64,000 nucleotides of DNA from Liopterus haemorrhoidalis (taxonomy: Eukaryota > Arthropoda > Insecta > Coleoptera > Dytiscidae): the NCBI GenBank assembly GCA_963971575.1, contig OZ020622.1, positions 16,246,879 through 16,310,878 of the forward strand. The letters run 5' to 3'. The notes under the pieces are model-generated. The model did no database searches and had not been told where the DNA came from. It saw only the letters and a program-made list of their open reading frames with translations. The translations under genes were made by a program, and so were the position numbers. Below, piece after piece: positions 1 through 10,683 of this stretch (its first letter is position 1; every line of letters starts with the position of its first letter).

Positions 1-635
1 TCAGTGATGGTTTGGCTCTGCTTTAATAGCTCATGATACACTACACCCTTCTGGTCCCACTATATACAGAGCATTACTTTCTTGCCGTGAATATTCCGCT
101 TTGGTCTCGATAAGGGTTATTTTCCTGAGTCGCAAATGGATTTCCTTCGTTTGAGATTATTGAAATATATCCACTTTTCGTCTCCAGTCACAATACGATA
201 CAAAAAACCTTTTCTTTTATGTCTGGCAATCAAGATTTCAGACATGGTTTTGCGCCTCCTGATGTCTCTTTCTTTCGGTTCGTACGGCACCCATCTTCCT
301 TCTTTGTAAATCTTTCCCATGACTGCCAAACGCACAGAAATTGTTGATCGATCAACATTCTACAATTGCGCGAGCTCATGTTGAGATTGATACGGATCTT
401 CATCGATTAGCGCCTGCAACTCCTCATCCTCGAACTTCTTCGGCTGACCTGGACGAGGTTTTACATCATCACTTTTGAAACGTCGAAATCATTCTCTGCA
501 TAATTTATCGGTAGGAGCACTTTCACCATAAGCTTCTACGAACATTCGATGAGCTTCAGTGGCTGATTTCAGCAAATGAAAACAGAAAATGAGAACTTCC
601 TGGAAATGATGCTTATTTGGCTCGAATTTCGACAT
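1..635 (-). pseudogene. Mariner transposase pseudogene, N-terminal half
   Basis: Starting at the ATG at 633-635, the minus strand encodes a mariner transposase: an N-terminal HTH beginning MSKFEPNKHH, a second HTH, the linker GRWVPYEP and the first catalytic aspartate in TGDEKWIYF (near 160). At least two in-frame stops are visible: a TGA replacing Trp in the CREWF-like motif (near 500) and a TAG after AQL (near 362). A frameshift near 117-140 follows the first catalytic motif; the WDQKGVVYHELLK block is then recovered in another frame at 1-60. It is dead. The start was chosen because all N-terminal homology is in frame with it. Confidence 0.85.
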
Positions 636-806
636 TTTAGAATCAGATAAACACGATGTTATTGTTATAAACCCAAACGTTTATCAACTGAACATTACTG
701 CCATATGTAACACTAAAACATAAAGCCGGTTGCAGATATTAGAGGTTAGAAAATTCCATAGTACAGCAATTGACCGCCAAATTAACCGAATTAATTCACA
801 CACCTA
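1..806 (-). mobile_element. Mariner element, truncated by the window edge
   Basis: The minus strand reads as the first half of a mariner transposon. The probable outer end is near 806, where the element begins TTAGGTGTGTGAATTAATTC next to TA; this end is inferred and its partner lies outside the window. Untranslated sequence runs to the ATG at 635. No other gene shares the interval. Confidence 0.75.
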
Positions 807-836
807 ATAACATTCCCTATAAATAGTCCCGTGAGC

Positions 837-892
837 CCAGGCCGAAATATCCAAATCGCCCGGGCCGATTCAATCCCTCGATCCGCCCCTGG
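837..892. mobile_element. hAT-type terminal remnant
   Basis: The segment ends GATCCGCCCCTG; its reverse complement starts CAGGGGCGGATCGAGG, the form of a hAT terminus. No second end or duplication was identified, so it is probably a cut-off end abutting the MITE fragment that follows. Confidence 0.35.
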
Positions 893-1003
893 TTTCACGT
901 CTTACCATATGACAAACTTTCTGATGACAGTGAACAGTCCATAAGCTACAGTGCATAAGCTATTGATTTAATAGCTCTGAATGCGGCTTAACTGAAATTA
1001 GTA
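893..1003. repeat. Harbinger-type MITE, end fragment
   Basis: This matches one end of the MITE family complete at 7471-8115 and 9196-10681: shared stretches are CACGTCTTACCATATGACAA, CATAAGCTATTGATTTAA and CTCTGAATGCGGCT, followed by TAA as expected for the TWA duplication. The other end is missing. Confidence 0.6.
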
Positions 1004-1689
1004 AATAAATAGGCCGATTTCCTAACGGCTGTAGAAAAAAAAAGTTTACTTACCAAGACTATGTGTCTTTCTAGCCGATCTTCCCATATTTCCAAGGGTC
1101 TAGGATTATGAAAAAAGGAACAACCAACCCTTTTACATAAATTCATAAATAAGGCCACAATGATTATATATTAAATATGTTTGTTTAAGTAATTAAGGCC
1201 ACTATAATATGTCCAGTTCAAGAGGTATGCCCCTTATATTTTAATACCCTTATAAATTAAATAAAATAATACAAAATTTTTGCAAAAATAGAGGTAGATT
1301 TCTTTATATAAATATATTTATAGTGGGGGGATGGTGTAGGGCGCCCTGTACGGGCACATGATTCGTGAACCTTAATAGTGGTTCAAGAGAATCGTTGAGG
1401 GCTGTTGTAGGCGAGTTGGGGGGATTAAGGGATGCAGGCTTAGGGTAGAAATATGTTTTAAGGACCCCAGCCATGGACTGATATTTTTAGCTATGGAGCG
1501 TAGGACTCCAACAATCTGAAACAAGAAATAAACATTAGAAAACAACATAAATAATTCTGCATGAGTTCTGTACCAAAAAAGTAAGTAGATAACTGCAATC
1601 TAGAGCCATAAAGGTACAATAGAAAACTACTGAGAAGTGACATTACCGATGGCAGTGTTGTGACAGTGGTATTTAGCCGCAATTGTAAC
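1004..1689. other. No gene seen; unique A+T-rich spacer
   Basis: No coding homology is apparent. A short stretch at 1628-1665 (GAGAAGTGACATTACCG followed by a GGCAG-rich piece) recurs at 27,936 and 49,411, where it is part of a larger repeated element. The hAT at 1690 is inserted just downstream of it. Confidence 0.5.
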
Positions 1690-2101
1690 CAGAGAGTCGA
1701 ACCGGAACCGAACCGAAAACTGAAATTAACCGGAATTTTTAACAGAACCGGAATTGTAACCGGAACGTAAAATTGCTAAATTTAAAAACCGGAACCGAAA
1801 CCGGAACGAAACAAAAATAATAATAACGGTTAATTTCGGTTAGAACGAAAAAAAAAAAAAAAAAAAAAACTGATTATTTCGGTTCATTTTTTTTTTTTTT
1901 TATTATTAAATTAATTCATTAACCGCTTTCTTTAATTCTCCCTGATGAAATGTAATGCTTCTTTCGTAAGCGTAAGAGTAACCCCTACTCCAGTGTTTTT
2001 CAACCGGGGTGCCGCGGCACCTTGGGCTGCCACGGCGCTCGAATGGGGGTGCCGAAAAGTCCAACAATGAATGCCACAAAATACTCCTAGACTTTTCTAT
2101 A

Positions 2102-2427
2102 GTGCGTTCGAAGGTGAGTTTGCAGTACAGGGCATATGGAGTAGTTCTTTTTCATACTCTCTAATGGGTTTACAGAATGACGCTATCCTTTTCTTGCTAG
2201 TCGACGTTGCCAGCTCTAAAACGCGCTGATCTGTGAAGACGCAGTATTCTACAAATGGCCATTTGTTTTTGTTGAGTGTTATTTTTAGTTTTATAAGAGT
2301 TGATTTTTGTAAATAATACAAGTTTTTCATATTATTATAATTGACACATTTGACACTTTTACAACATTTGGCAATACCGCTCCCATTTGCCATAAGAGCT
2401 ATACTGCAAACTCACCTTCCAACGCAC
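2102..2427. mobile_element. 326-bp MITE with TA target duplication
   Basis: Inverted repeats of about 28 bp (GTGCGTTCGAAGGTGAGTTT at left; its inverse, ending AACGCAC, at right) are flanked by TA at 2100-2101 and 2428-2429. A related copy lies at 59800-60111: both share the internal string TGACACTTTTACAACATTTG or its complement. The TA target suggests mobilisation by a Tc1/mariner transposase (inference). Confidence 0.75.
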
Positions 2428-2564
2428 TATACTAACTTTTTCAGTATCTCAAAGTAAAGTTAATAATTTCTTGCAAAATTACTTAAGTGTAGTTCAAGAT
2501 AACTCATTTTCAGTTCTATTTTGCTTTGTGTAATTTGATATATTTCATAATAAAACTAGATTTA

Positions 2565-3229
2565 AAAAATCAGCTGTGGCCACCACAGGACCAACCGCCA
2601 TCATAAAGTAATTGTATAAAATACATTCTAGCAGCAGAGTAGAAATAACTTGGCCTAATATTTTCTAACAGAAATATTATTTATCATGACCATGGAAACG
2701 TTACATATAAGTATGAAAAAATTGAGACAAAATTTTACAGAAATTATTCGAAATTTTTCTTTTTATCAAAAAACGTATCAAATAAAAACTATTAGTTATT
2801 GCTTTTATAGCAACTTTTGTTCAATAATTTTTTTCGAAATATTTTTTTCTGTTGTGAAATATTCACAAAAATCTTAAAATCGACACGAGTAAACTCCCAT
2901 TTTTAGTCAACCAATTTTTACAAAAAGTTGATCAACTCGTGCCATTGATGCCAGAAGCTTAAATATGAAGTTTCATAAAAATCCTTTCAGCCGAATTTGC
3001 TCTGCACGTGTACACAGACAGACGGACAGACGGACAGACAGACAGACGGACAGACGGACAGACAGACAGATAGACAGACGGACGGACAGACAGACCGACA
3101 GACATCATGCTAAAAATAGTCAAAACGTTATGTAGGGACCTCAATTCGTGGAGATCCATCGAAATCTCGAAATGTCAAAATCGGTATGATAACAATACCT
3201 CCCTTATATATGTTGACGGTCGGTAAAAA
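2565..3229 (-). mobile_element. DINE-1/HINE-like repeat with microsatellite core
   Basis: On the minus strand the element runs from TTTTTACCGACCGTCAAC to a terminal hairpin CTGTGGTGGCCACAG followed immediately by CTGA, with a CTGT/CCGT tetranucleotide tract (3010-3105) in the middle. Subterminal inverted ACCGACCGCC motifs, a core microsatellite, a 3-prime hairpin and T-rich flanks resemble non-autonomous Helentrons such as Drosophila DINE-1. Other copies or parts are at 26742, 29096, 42812, 57126, 57572 and 58155. The class assignment is inference; the repeat family itself is certain. Confidence 0.6.
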
Positions 3230-3578
3230 CAAATTGGGTGCCACGATTTTTTATTTTTCAGTCAAGGGTGCCACGATTTTTTATTCTTCAGTCAGGGGTC
3301 CACTCAATGAAAAAGGTTGAAAAACACTGCCCTACTCCTTCATTTGACACTGCCTACCAGTGTTGCCACTTGTTTGTGATAAATTTATGGTGCAGCATTG
3401 CCTGCATTATTTTTATTATTAGATTACCTCAAAAATTATATTTCTTCGATGGTAATGGTCATTACGGTAATAAAAAAGCTATAATTTATCAGAATATCTG
3501 AAATTCTTTTCAGAATTTACTAAGAACTAAGACCTGATAATTATGTGAGAACTGGTAACACTACGCATTTCATATATT

Positions 3579-3850
3579 CAGAGCCGGCACTGCCGGGCAT
3601 GCGGGCGCCACTGCGAGGGGGGCGCTAAATGACCAAATGAATATAAAAGTAAGGCAGTGAAATGTAATTTTAGAAGTGAGTACCTTTTTTTTAGGTCTTC
3701 ACTTGAAATTTAAAAGTGAGGACCTTTTGTTTTTTAGATATTCACTTGAAATTTAGAAGGGAAGAACTCGAAAAAAGCTACTTGCGCCCTACTTAGGGGC
3801 GTTCAATTAAATCTTGCGTGCGGGCGCCGCAGACCCTTGCGCCGGCTCTG
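3579..3850. mobile_element. hAT MITE with CAGAGCCGGC ends
   Basis: The ends CAGAGCCGGCACTGCCGG and TTGCGCCGGCTCTG are flanked by perfect CATATATT duplications (3571-3578, 3851-3858). Inside are two units of the GTGAGGACCTTTTTTT/TCACTTGAAATTT minisatellite found in many hATs of this window. It is nested in the 1690-4314 hAT. Confidence 0.88.
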
Positions 3851-4782
3851 CATATATTTATGTTGTATAGATGCAGATTATACGTAACATTCCTGTATTG
3901 TGTCCAATGAAAGGTTAGTAAAGAATTCTATTTGTATTAAGTATTTACTACCTAATTGTGCCCGATTATAAACGATTATCAGAAATAAATGAATAAACAA
4001 AATTAAAAGAAAAAACAATTTAATGGCTCATACACCCAACACCAGTGATGGAAGTTTACGTGTGAACATTAATTGTTCAAATATACATGTAAAATCGGCG
4101 TAAATAAATAATAATATTACGATTCTACGAACTGTTATTTTTTATTTTTATAAGAGAAAGTTCACATTGTTTATTAAAATTTAACTTGTTATTTGAACCG
4201 GAACCGAACTGGAACTGAACCGAAATTTTTCGACGAACCGAAACCTGAACGAAAAACGTTTACTTGGAACGTAATCGAAAACCGGAACGAAATAAATTTC
4301 GGTTCGACTCTCTGATTGTAACATATATTATTCGACAGCAAAAAGTAAAAAATTGATGTGAAGCGTGAATTTTCACACATTGCAGGGTTTCTCAGGTATA
4401 TAATAAGTGGAGGCGGCAATCTGAGTGTGTAGGATAAATTTTGCTTTGTAGTAATCACGGCAAAATGAACGATATTTTTAAAATAATTTATCGTCTGTTA
4501 ATCTAAGAGCTTTAAAAACAAATTTTATGTTAAAATATTTTTTTGTTAACTTTAATTCGAATACCTAATACCATTATTTACGTTTCTAAATATGTGCAGT
4601 ATTTTTTTTTATATAGCCAAGGTTCATTAAGATTTTGAAAATTGCGCCTATGGCTTCCATTGGTTGTTTTAAGTCATAAGCTTACGCCCCTCTGATTTTA
4701 TATACGTTGAAACATAGAATTAAATTATAATTTCAACAATTAACTGCATCAACAAATTAAATGCATCATTTGCCAAAATATG

Positions 4783-4964
4783 CAGTCTATTCCAAACGAT
4801 TAGGCAGAACTAACCGGAATTTTCATTTTTGAAAGTTGTCATTAGCTATTTTTTTATATATTGAAGTTGGCTTTTCCTAAACAAAATGATCAAAATCTTT
4901 AATCAATCAGTAAAAGTAACTAGAATTAAAAATCTAGTTCCGCCTAAACCAAAGGAACAGACTT
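4783..4964. mobile_element. 182-bp MITE (AGTCTGTTCC family) in R1
   Basis: The ends read CAGTCTATTCCAAACGATTA and CCAAAGGAACAGACTT, with internal GGCGGAACTAA and CTAGTTCCGCC. R1 copies at 30,951 and 41,063 show the site without it (CCAAAATATAACTAG), so the insertion duplicated TA, one copy of which is now TG (4781-4782). Other copies: 5866-6298 (split), 44139-44457 (split), 51429-51610, 51751-51932, 56000-56181. Confidence 0.85.
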
Positions 4965-5035
4965 TAACTAGAATTTTGACAAAATAATTTAAACAAAATA
5001 AAAATGGGGAAAAAACAAAAAATAATATTGTATCT

Positions 5036-5105
5036 TCTGCCCGGGAGCGAACCCTGGTTTGCTGCGTAGCAAGCGAGCAAGCTAACCATTAGACCAGGAT
5101 ACGCC
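5036..5105 (-). repeat. tRNA-like cassette (SINE-head type)
   Basis: The minus strand has an A-box-like TGGTCTAATGGTTAG and a B-box-like GGGTTCGCTCCC at tRNA-like spacing. The anticodon region does not fold into a clean cloverleaf, so this is a tRNA-derived SINE promoter rather than a tRNA gene. It sits inside R1. Confidence 0.55.
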
Positions 5106-5499
5106 TTCTAGTATAATGTGTTACATAACTATAACTTTTGAACATCGTCAACATAAAACACAAAAATGCGTTATATTCCGAAAACATAATCTGATCAAAA
5201 ATTCCTGTTGTACTATTCCAGCTCACACCAATGTACATTACATAGAATTTTTTCAGATTTTTAGTTTAAACCATCTGTGCTACAGAGTGTGGAACAAAAA
5301 ATTTTTGCACAATTTTGGCAAAAATCGCATCAAAATAATTTAATTTCCAAAAATAAAATTTTGATCGTTAATCCACGTACTGAGGGCTTTCATTTGATAC
5401 CCTAATCAGAATTTTAAAAATATTTTTTTTCTATGATTCTGTCTCATAAATTAGCTAGTTACATAAATTTAGAAAATTATCCATAATCCACAACGAACA

Positions 5500-5615
5500 A
5501 CGTATTGAATTTAGAGGTCTGAAACGTTCCACGTCTTACCATATGACAAACTTCTAATGACAGTAAACAGTTTATAAGCTACAGTGTATAAGCTATTGAT
5601 TTAAGAACTCTGATG
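5500..5615. repeat. Harbinger-type MITE fragment
   Basis: Shares CACGTCTTACCATATGACAA and AAGCTATTGATTTAA with the family at 9196-10681; only one side is present. Confidence 0.5.
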
Positions 5616-5865
5616 CGAAAGGAACAGTAATTGATGAAAACAAAGAAATATATTTCACCCAAGAGAGAACTGACTCTTGAATACCATACATAATTTACCA
5701 GAACTGCAGAACTTGTTATTATTTATTTTATGGTATTTTATATACTTTCGGTACTTGAAATACTTAATTTCAAATACTACTAAAGTTCAAGTATTTGACG
5801 TATTCGAGGTACTTCTAGTATTTCAATTACATTTATTGTATTTGAAACACATTATTTCAAATATA

Positions 5866-6298
5866 AGCTATTCCAAACAGAGCCGCAGTAAGGGGGGGGC
5901 AGAGAGGGCGCGCTATGGAAAAGGGCGTTGACGGGCTTGATTAAGGGGCGCCATTGTGAAGGTGAGGACCTTTTTTTTTGCTCGTAATTCGGATTTTGGG
6001 AGGTGAGGACCTTTTTTTTTCTCATCACTTAAATTTTGAGAGATGAGAACCTTGTTTTTATTTGCTAAGGGCGCCAAAACACGGTTCTGCCCCTAACGCA
6101 AGTTTTCTTTACTGCGGCTCTGGTTCCAAACCTTTAGGTGGAACTAAATGGAATTTTAATTTTTGTAAGTTATCACGAGCACACTTTTTCCTGATTGAAC
6201 AGGGCTTTTGTTAAACAGAATGATCAAAAGCCTCACTTAATCTGTAAAAATTACTAGATTTGAAAATCTAGTTCCGCTTAAACCAAAGAAACAGACTA
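5866..6298. mobile_element. 182-bp MITE split by a hAT
   Basis: The left end (AGCTATTCCAAA) and right half (CTTTAGGTGGAACTAAATGG to AAACAGACT, then TA) of the AGTCTGTTCC MITE are separated by the hAT at 5878-6122. Removing the hAT and one 8-bp duplication restores the normal MITE length. Confidence 0.75.
5878..6122. mobile_element. hAT MITE with CAGAGCCGC ends
   Basis: CAGAGCCGCAGTAAGG and TACTGCGGCTCTG are inverted ends; the flanks ATTCCAAA (5870-5877) and GTTCCAAA (6123-6130) are an 8-bp duplication with one mismatch. Internal GGTGAGGACCTTTTTTTTT units at about 5960-6060 belong to the shared minisatellite. Confidence 0.85.
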
Positions 6299-6664
6299 TA
6301 CTTTTTAACAATGATTGATAACAAAAAACTTTGTGAGTGATGACTAATACTATAATCTGTCTCAATTTGTAATACGAAACTAGATTTGGTTACTTTGGTG
6401 ACTGTTGTGGTGTAAACAGACTTTGGCGTATCCGTGTGAACCAATGCTATGACAATATTATAAATGTATTGTCAATATACAACATAAAAAATGAACTTTC
6501 ACTGTTAGTTCCGTATTACAAAATGAGACAGATAATATATGTTATTTCGGTATAACTAGAGAATAGGTACCTACGCAACTGCGCATGTGTCACTGCGTCA
6601 TACCACACATGATTTGTTCAATGTACGGTGATTCTAAACAGGTGGCATTGTTATGTTATTATGA

Positions 6665-7060
6665 GTTTGTTTTGTCACTTAACTAGAAGATGGGTAGTTC
6701 GCTTCGCTCGGCTTCTTCTAACCAAATTCTTACCAACCTAAGATAGTGTTTTGTCATTAAACTAGAACAGGGGACGGCGGACCGTGGCTCGCGAGCCGCA
6801 TGCGGCTCTTTGGGACATTCGTGTGACAAAAAGACATGTATTAAAACAAAATTATGGCTCTTTAAAATGTTTTGAGATGCCGTAAAGGGTGAATTTGGCT
6901 CTTTGGCTACTAAAGTTTGCCGACCCCTGAACTAGAAGATGGGTAGCTTGCTTCGCTCGGCTTCTTCTAAGCAAACTCTTACTAACCTAACCTAGCCTAA
7001 CCTAAGATAGTGTTTTGTCATTAAACTAGAAGATGGGTAGCTCGCTCGGCTTCTTCTAAC
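6665..7060. repeat. Roughly 95-bp tandem repeat, about three units
   Basis: Units run from AACTAGAAGATGGGTAGCTC through CTTCGCTCGGCTTCTTCTAA and ACCTAAGATAGTGTTTTGTC. The first/second boundary carries the hAT at 6768. One unit has a short run of CCTAA-like pentamers (6990-7012). No coding sense was seen. Confidence 0.65.
6768..6929. mobile_element. 162-bp hAT MITE in the tandem repeat
   Basis: Ends CAGGGGACGGCGGACC and TTTGCCGACCCCTG are flanked by perfect AACTAGAA duplications (6760-6767, 6930-6937). Subterminal GGCTCGCGAGCC and GGCTCTTTGG are typical of hAT MITEs. Confidence 0.9.
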
Positions 7061-7470
7061 TCGCTTTAAATCTTGTAACGTTGTAGGTACCTATTCACTA
7101 GTATAACATTTCAAATACTTTGATCGGTATTTGATTTTTGACATACTTTTACTATGTATTTGGCACAGCTCTGCTTAAAACAAGATAAGAACAAGAAATA
7201 TTTTACAGTCGTATATAATTTTAACATAAGCTTGCGGTTCTGATTTTTTGCAGATCGATTTTTGTCCCAATTTTCCACTTTCACAAAAGTTCGTGGAAAA
7301 ATATTATGGTTCTTTTTATGGACATGATTTTAACATATAAAAATAAATATATCCGTTCAAACTACAAGGCGTGTTACATTACACAGTACATTACAGGATC
7401 GGCTCACTAATCTTGCTTTGTTAATATGCAAGTTTCCATACATAATTAAAACCAGATTCTATCAAACTAA

Positions 7471-8115
7471 AGCTGCGTTCAGAGATCTTTAAATTAGTAG
7501 ACTGTTCACTGTGCATTGTGGATAAGTTAGTAGATAATTATAACGTTCAAGACTGCGTTTACATCTAAGGTAATTAGTGCGTTACGAATAGTGCGACATC
7601 TGTGTGTCTTTAAACCAACTACGGTGGCTTCATAAAATGTTTATTATCTATTATCGTTTTCCTAATTCTGCTGTCCTAGATTTTTACTAACTAAACCTAA
7701 CCTAATTACCTAAATTGATCATATTTACTGTTCGTCTTTATAATTTTGGGCGAGATTTGTTGTAATCGACGCCATGACATTTTGTTATGTTAGGTCGTTG
7801 ACAGAACAATAACTATTAATATATTTATGCTGGAACTAAATACATTTTTCAATCAACGGTTATTAAAGGCATACAATGTAAACGTTCTCCACGATGTAGA
7901 CTGAGATAGCCAATGTGTTTATATGTCTGTCTCATTAAAACAACTCATTAACTACAAAGTTTGAAAAACTATCCACAATCGAGACAACGTATAACGCATT
8001 AAATTTATAGATCTGAATGGTTGCTCGCTTTCCCATATGACAAACTTATAGTGTCAATCAACAGTATACAAGCCATAGTGTATAGAATACTAATTTAAGA
8101 TCTCTGAACGCAGCT
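7471..8115. mobile_element. 645-bp PIF/Harbinger-type MITE
   Basis: AGCTGCGTTCAGAGATCTTT at left and its inverse AGATCTCTGAACGCAGCT at right are flanked by TAA duplications (7468-7470, 8116-8118). A TWA duplication is the PIF/Harbinger rule. The interior is noncoding and is shared in inverse orientation with 10105-10681. Confidence 0.8.
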
Positions 8116-9195
8116 TAACTGAATAATTCGTAATGACTATAACCAATAAAACAAGTTGTTAAAAATAATGGATGTCATGCAAAAAGCTGAACAATACAAA
8201 TCAATTGTGTTCACCTTTTCCTTACTGATAAAAGTAATGTTTGTGTTTAGGTATTGCACGCATGTGGTAGATATAATGAATTTTTGATATTTGAACTTGA
8301 ATTTTTCTATAGGTTGAAAATTCTTAAACATTGCGTTATGTTTGTTCTACATTATGCTGCATTCACAACCTCAAAATTATAAATAAAAATTATTACTTAT
8401 AATTAAAGTAAATGTTTGTAATACGTAATTGTGCTTTAGCTTTCACAACCTTCTAAATTAATACTTATACTTATTAATTAAAATTAGGAGATTGCAAGCT
8501 TCAAATTCTTACGTTAATTTATAATTGACGCATGCGCAATATGCATCTGTCTTAACCTATAAATTTCTATGACCATACTGTTCTGTTTCTATCTATATAT
8601 TTCTGTTTTTTATAAGCATAGATATAAATGTGTCCTCCTTTGCTACTCATTTCAAAAGTATTGAACACTCAAAACTTCATTAGCAAATAAAAACAGCTGT
8701 AAAATATCCAAGAACCGGTAAAAGGCAGGGGCGAGAGGAGCACAGGCTCAGGGTTTCCCGCTAGTGCCAAAACAAGTCCATTATTAAATTAAATTACAAA
8801 CGGTTTCTATGTTTATTTTGTTAAATTCGTAATAAAATCTGAAAATATCTGTGTAATAAAATATTTATTGTTGTTTTTGAATAATTTCTGAGGGGGGGTT
8901 CACGTGTTCTCAGCTCCACTCTTCGGTACGCAACTGCACACTCTAATAAAAGGGCGCATTTTGGCTAGCTCTGCCCCGGGCGCCAATAGAGCTAGCACCG
9001 GCTCTGCAAATATCGTTCGATAAAGTATAAATCGATTAAATTTATCGGTACAACGCTGTCAGTGTCTCAATTTCTTAATTTACATTATGTATGCTACTTA
9101 ATTTCCACGTACAAATTTAATGTTAAGTACTAATTTAACGTTAATTCTAATTTATAATTTTGAGGTTGTGAATGTGAAACACAATACTTCCTTTA
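8116..9195. other. No gene seen; possible hAT remnant
   Basis: A+T-rich spacer. A possible hAT lies at about 8728-9006 (CAGGGGCGAGAGG at left; GCACCGGCTCTG at right), but the 8-bp flanks do not match, so it is only a candidate. Confidence 0.35.
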
Positions 9196-10681
9196 AGCCG
9201 CATTCAGAGCTCTTAAGGGGGTGGTGGTGTATGGTATTTTTGATGATTTTTTTCAATTTTTTTTCATTGGCTTATTCGATTGTATATATATATATATCTT
9301 CAAGAGTATCCCATTAAAATTTCAAGTTAATCGGAGCAAAATTGACTGAGATATACTCATTTTAATACTAGTACCTATTATTTGTTTTTTCGCGCCTATC
9401 GTATGTATATCAGCTTTATCAGGCTTTAATATCGATATCAGCTGCTTTATACTGTTAGGGAGGGGACTCGTGACGAATATCTTTGATACATATATTGAAA
9501 TATACTTGTATATAAGCTATATATGTGTGTTGTATAGGTATATTATTTTTGAGCAGTTATACACATTCTTTATTTTTAAACGCGTTTTCTGAAAAATTGC
9601 TTTTTTTGATGCGGTGTACATCATAACTCAAAAACTAATGAATGGATCTTTCTGAAATTTTGCACACTTCTTTATAAATCATTTTACTAGGTAGTGACGT
9701 TGAGTTTTTGCTTTTATTTTGAATATTTTTTTTTTATAACCATTTTTCCGATTACCAAACACGATTTTTTACGTTTTTTTCCGATTTTTTTACTTTAAAG
9801 TCGTACCAAAAATTTAAAACTCAATTTAATAAAATAAACTCGACGTCACTACCTGAAGAAACTTTTAAACTAACCAAAACTTTTTGAATTATATGTTTCA
9901 GATGATTGTGTCACTAGATATCGTGTACACCGGTAATCAATGGCTCATTTTTCAATATTTTTCAATAAAAATTTAACGCAATACTCTTCAAGTGTTGTTC
10001 TTTAAGATAGACTTTCACCCATTTAGCTTACCTTTACCAGATTTCCACAAATCGTTCTTAAAAATAAGCTTAAAAAATGCAAAATTAACCATACCCCCCC
10101 CCCTTAAATCAATAGCTTATAGACTGTAGGTTGTAGTCTGTTTACTGTCCCTACCTAATAGGTTTGTCTTATGGTAAGACGTGAAACTGTTCAGACCTCT
10201 AAATTTAATACGTTGTTCGTTGTGGATTGTGGATAATTTAGAAAATTATCCACACTTATATCTAGTGAGATGTTTTAATGAGACATACATATAAACACAT
10301 TGACTATCTTAGGCTATCAGTGACACCGTAGTTATCGTATGCCTTTACATAACCTAACATAATGTCATCATTAACAAATCTTGCTCAAAATTACAAAGAC
10401 AGACAGTAAATATGATCAATTTAGGTAATTAGGTTAGGGTTAGTTAGTTAAAATCTAAGACAACAGAATTATAAAAACGATAATACAAAGAAAACATTTT
10501 AGGAAGCCATGTAGTTGGTTTAAAGACACACAGATGTCGGACTATTCGTAACACATTAATTTCTAACTTGCTGTGAACTAGAACCCTAATTAGAACGTTA
10601 ATACAATGCATAGAAACATAACTTACAGCGTAACAACGAACAGTCTATAACGTGTTAAATTAAAGAGCTCTGAATGCGGCT
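9196..10681. mobile_element. PIF/Harbinger-type MITE split by a TTAA element
   Basis: AGCCGCATTCAGAGCTCTTA at left and TAAAGAGCTCTGAATGCGGCT at right (inverse ends) are flanked by TTA (9193-9195, 10682-10684). Only about 21 bp of the left side precede the nested element at 9217; the remainder of the MITE follows at 10104. It is the same family as 7471-8115. Confidence 0.8.
9217..10103. mobile_element. 887-bp element flanked by TTAA
   Basis: TTAA occurs at 9213-9216 and 10104-10107, exactly where the host MITE is interrupted. The ends are GGGGGTGGTGGTGTATGGTA and, inverted, a G-run followed by TATGGTTAATTTTGC. Internally GGTAGTGACGTTGAGTTT (near 9690) and AAACTCGACGTCACTACC (near 9838) form an inverted repeat. 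TTAA targets are typical of piggyBac, but the ends are not canonical, so the superfamily is inferred. Confidence 0.65.
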
Positions 10682-10683
10682 TT

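Larger units (their letters stand above)
1992..3330. mobile_element. hAT element nested in the 1690 hAT
   Basis: Terminal inverted repeats are CAGTGTTTTTCAACCGGGGT and AAGGTTGAAAAACACTG, flanked by perfect 8-bp duplications CCCTACTC (1984-1991, 3331-3338). Apart from two nested elements, it contains a tandem pair of a roughly 30-bp unit beginning GGGTGCCACGATTTTTTATT at 3236-3295. No transposase was seen. Confidence 0.88.
1690..4314. mobile_element. hAT element with nested insertions (outermost)
   Basis: The ends are CAGAGAGTCGAACCGGAACC at left and GGTTCGACTCTCTG at right, flanked by a perfect 8-bp direct repeat ATTGTAAC (1682-1689 and 4315-4322), the hAT signature. Subterminal DNA is rich in AACCGG-type repeats. 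It encodes nothing recognisable. It carries hATs at 1992-3330 and 3579-3850, and the first of these carries two more elements, so it is the oldest layer of the nest. It is non-autonomous. Confidence 0.88.
4346..5490. repeat. Dispersed repeat R1, copy 1
   Basis: It starts near TTGATGTGAAGCGTGAATTT (with a TTTTCACAC partner) and ends near TGATACCCTAATCAGAATT. Closely similar copies are at 29620-31060 and 40717-41560, and looser partial matches at 18000, 21600, 32200, 44965 and 45750. Position 5036-5105 holds a tRNA-like cassette and 4783-4964 a MITE insertion. No coding capacity was seen. Confidence 0.6.

Noticed and set aside
2959..3159. Frame rich in Ser/Val/Arg/Pro/Leu/Cys across 3010-3105 (and the similar frames at 57575-57830)
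   Set aside because: It is the translation of the CTGT/CCGT microsatellite core of the HINE-like repeat, open on both strands by composition.
5036..5105. A functional tRNA gene
   Set aside because: Boxes A and B are present but the acceptor and anticodon stems do not pair properly and there is no terminator in place; a SINE-type cassette is more likely.
6985..7015. Interstitial telomere (CCTAA)n
   Set aside because: Only about four irregular pentamers inside a tandem repeat unit.
8728..9006. A complete hAT MITE between CAGGGGCG and CCGGCTCTG
   Set aside because: The flanking octamers GTAAAAGG and CAAATATC do not match and the ends are not inverse repeats, so it stays a possible remnant only.
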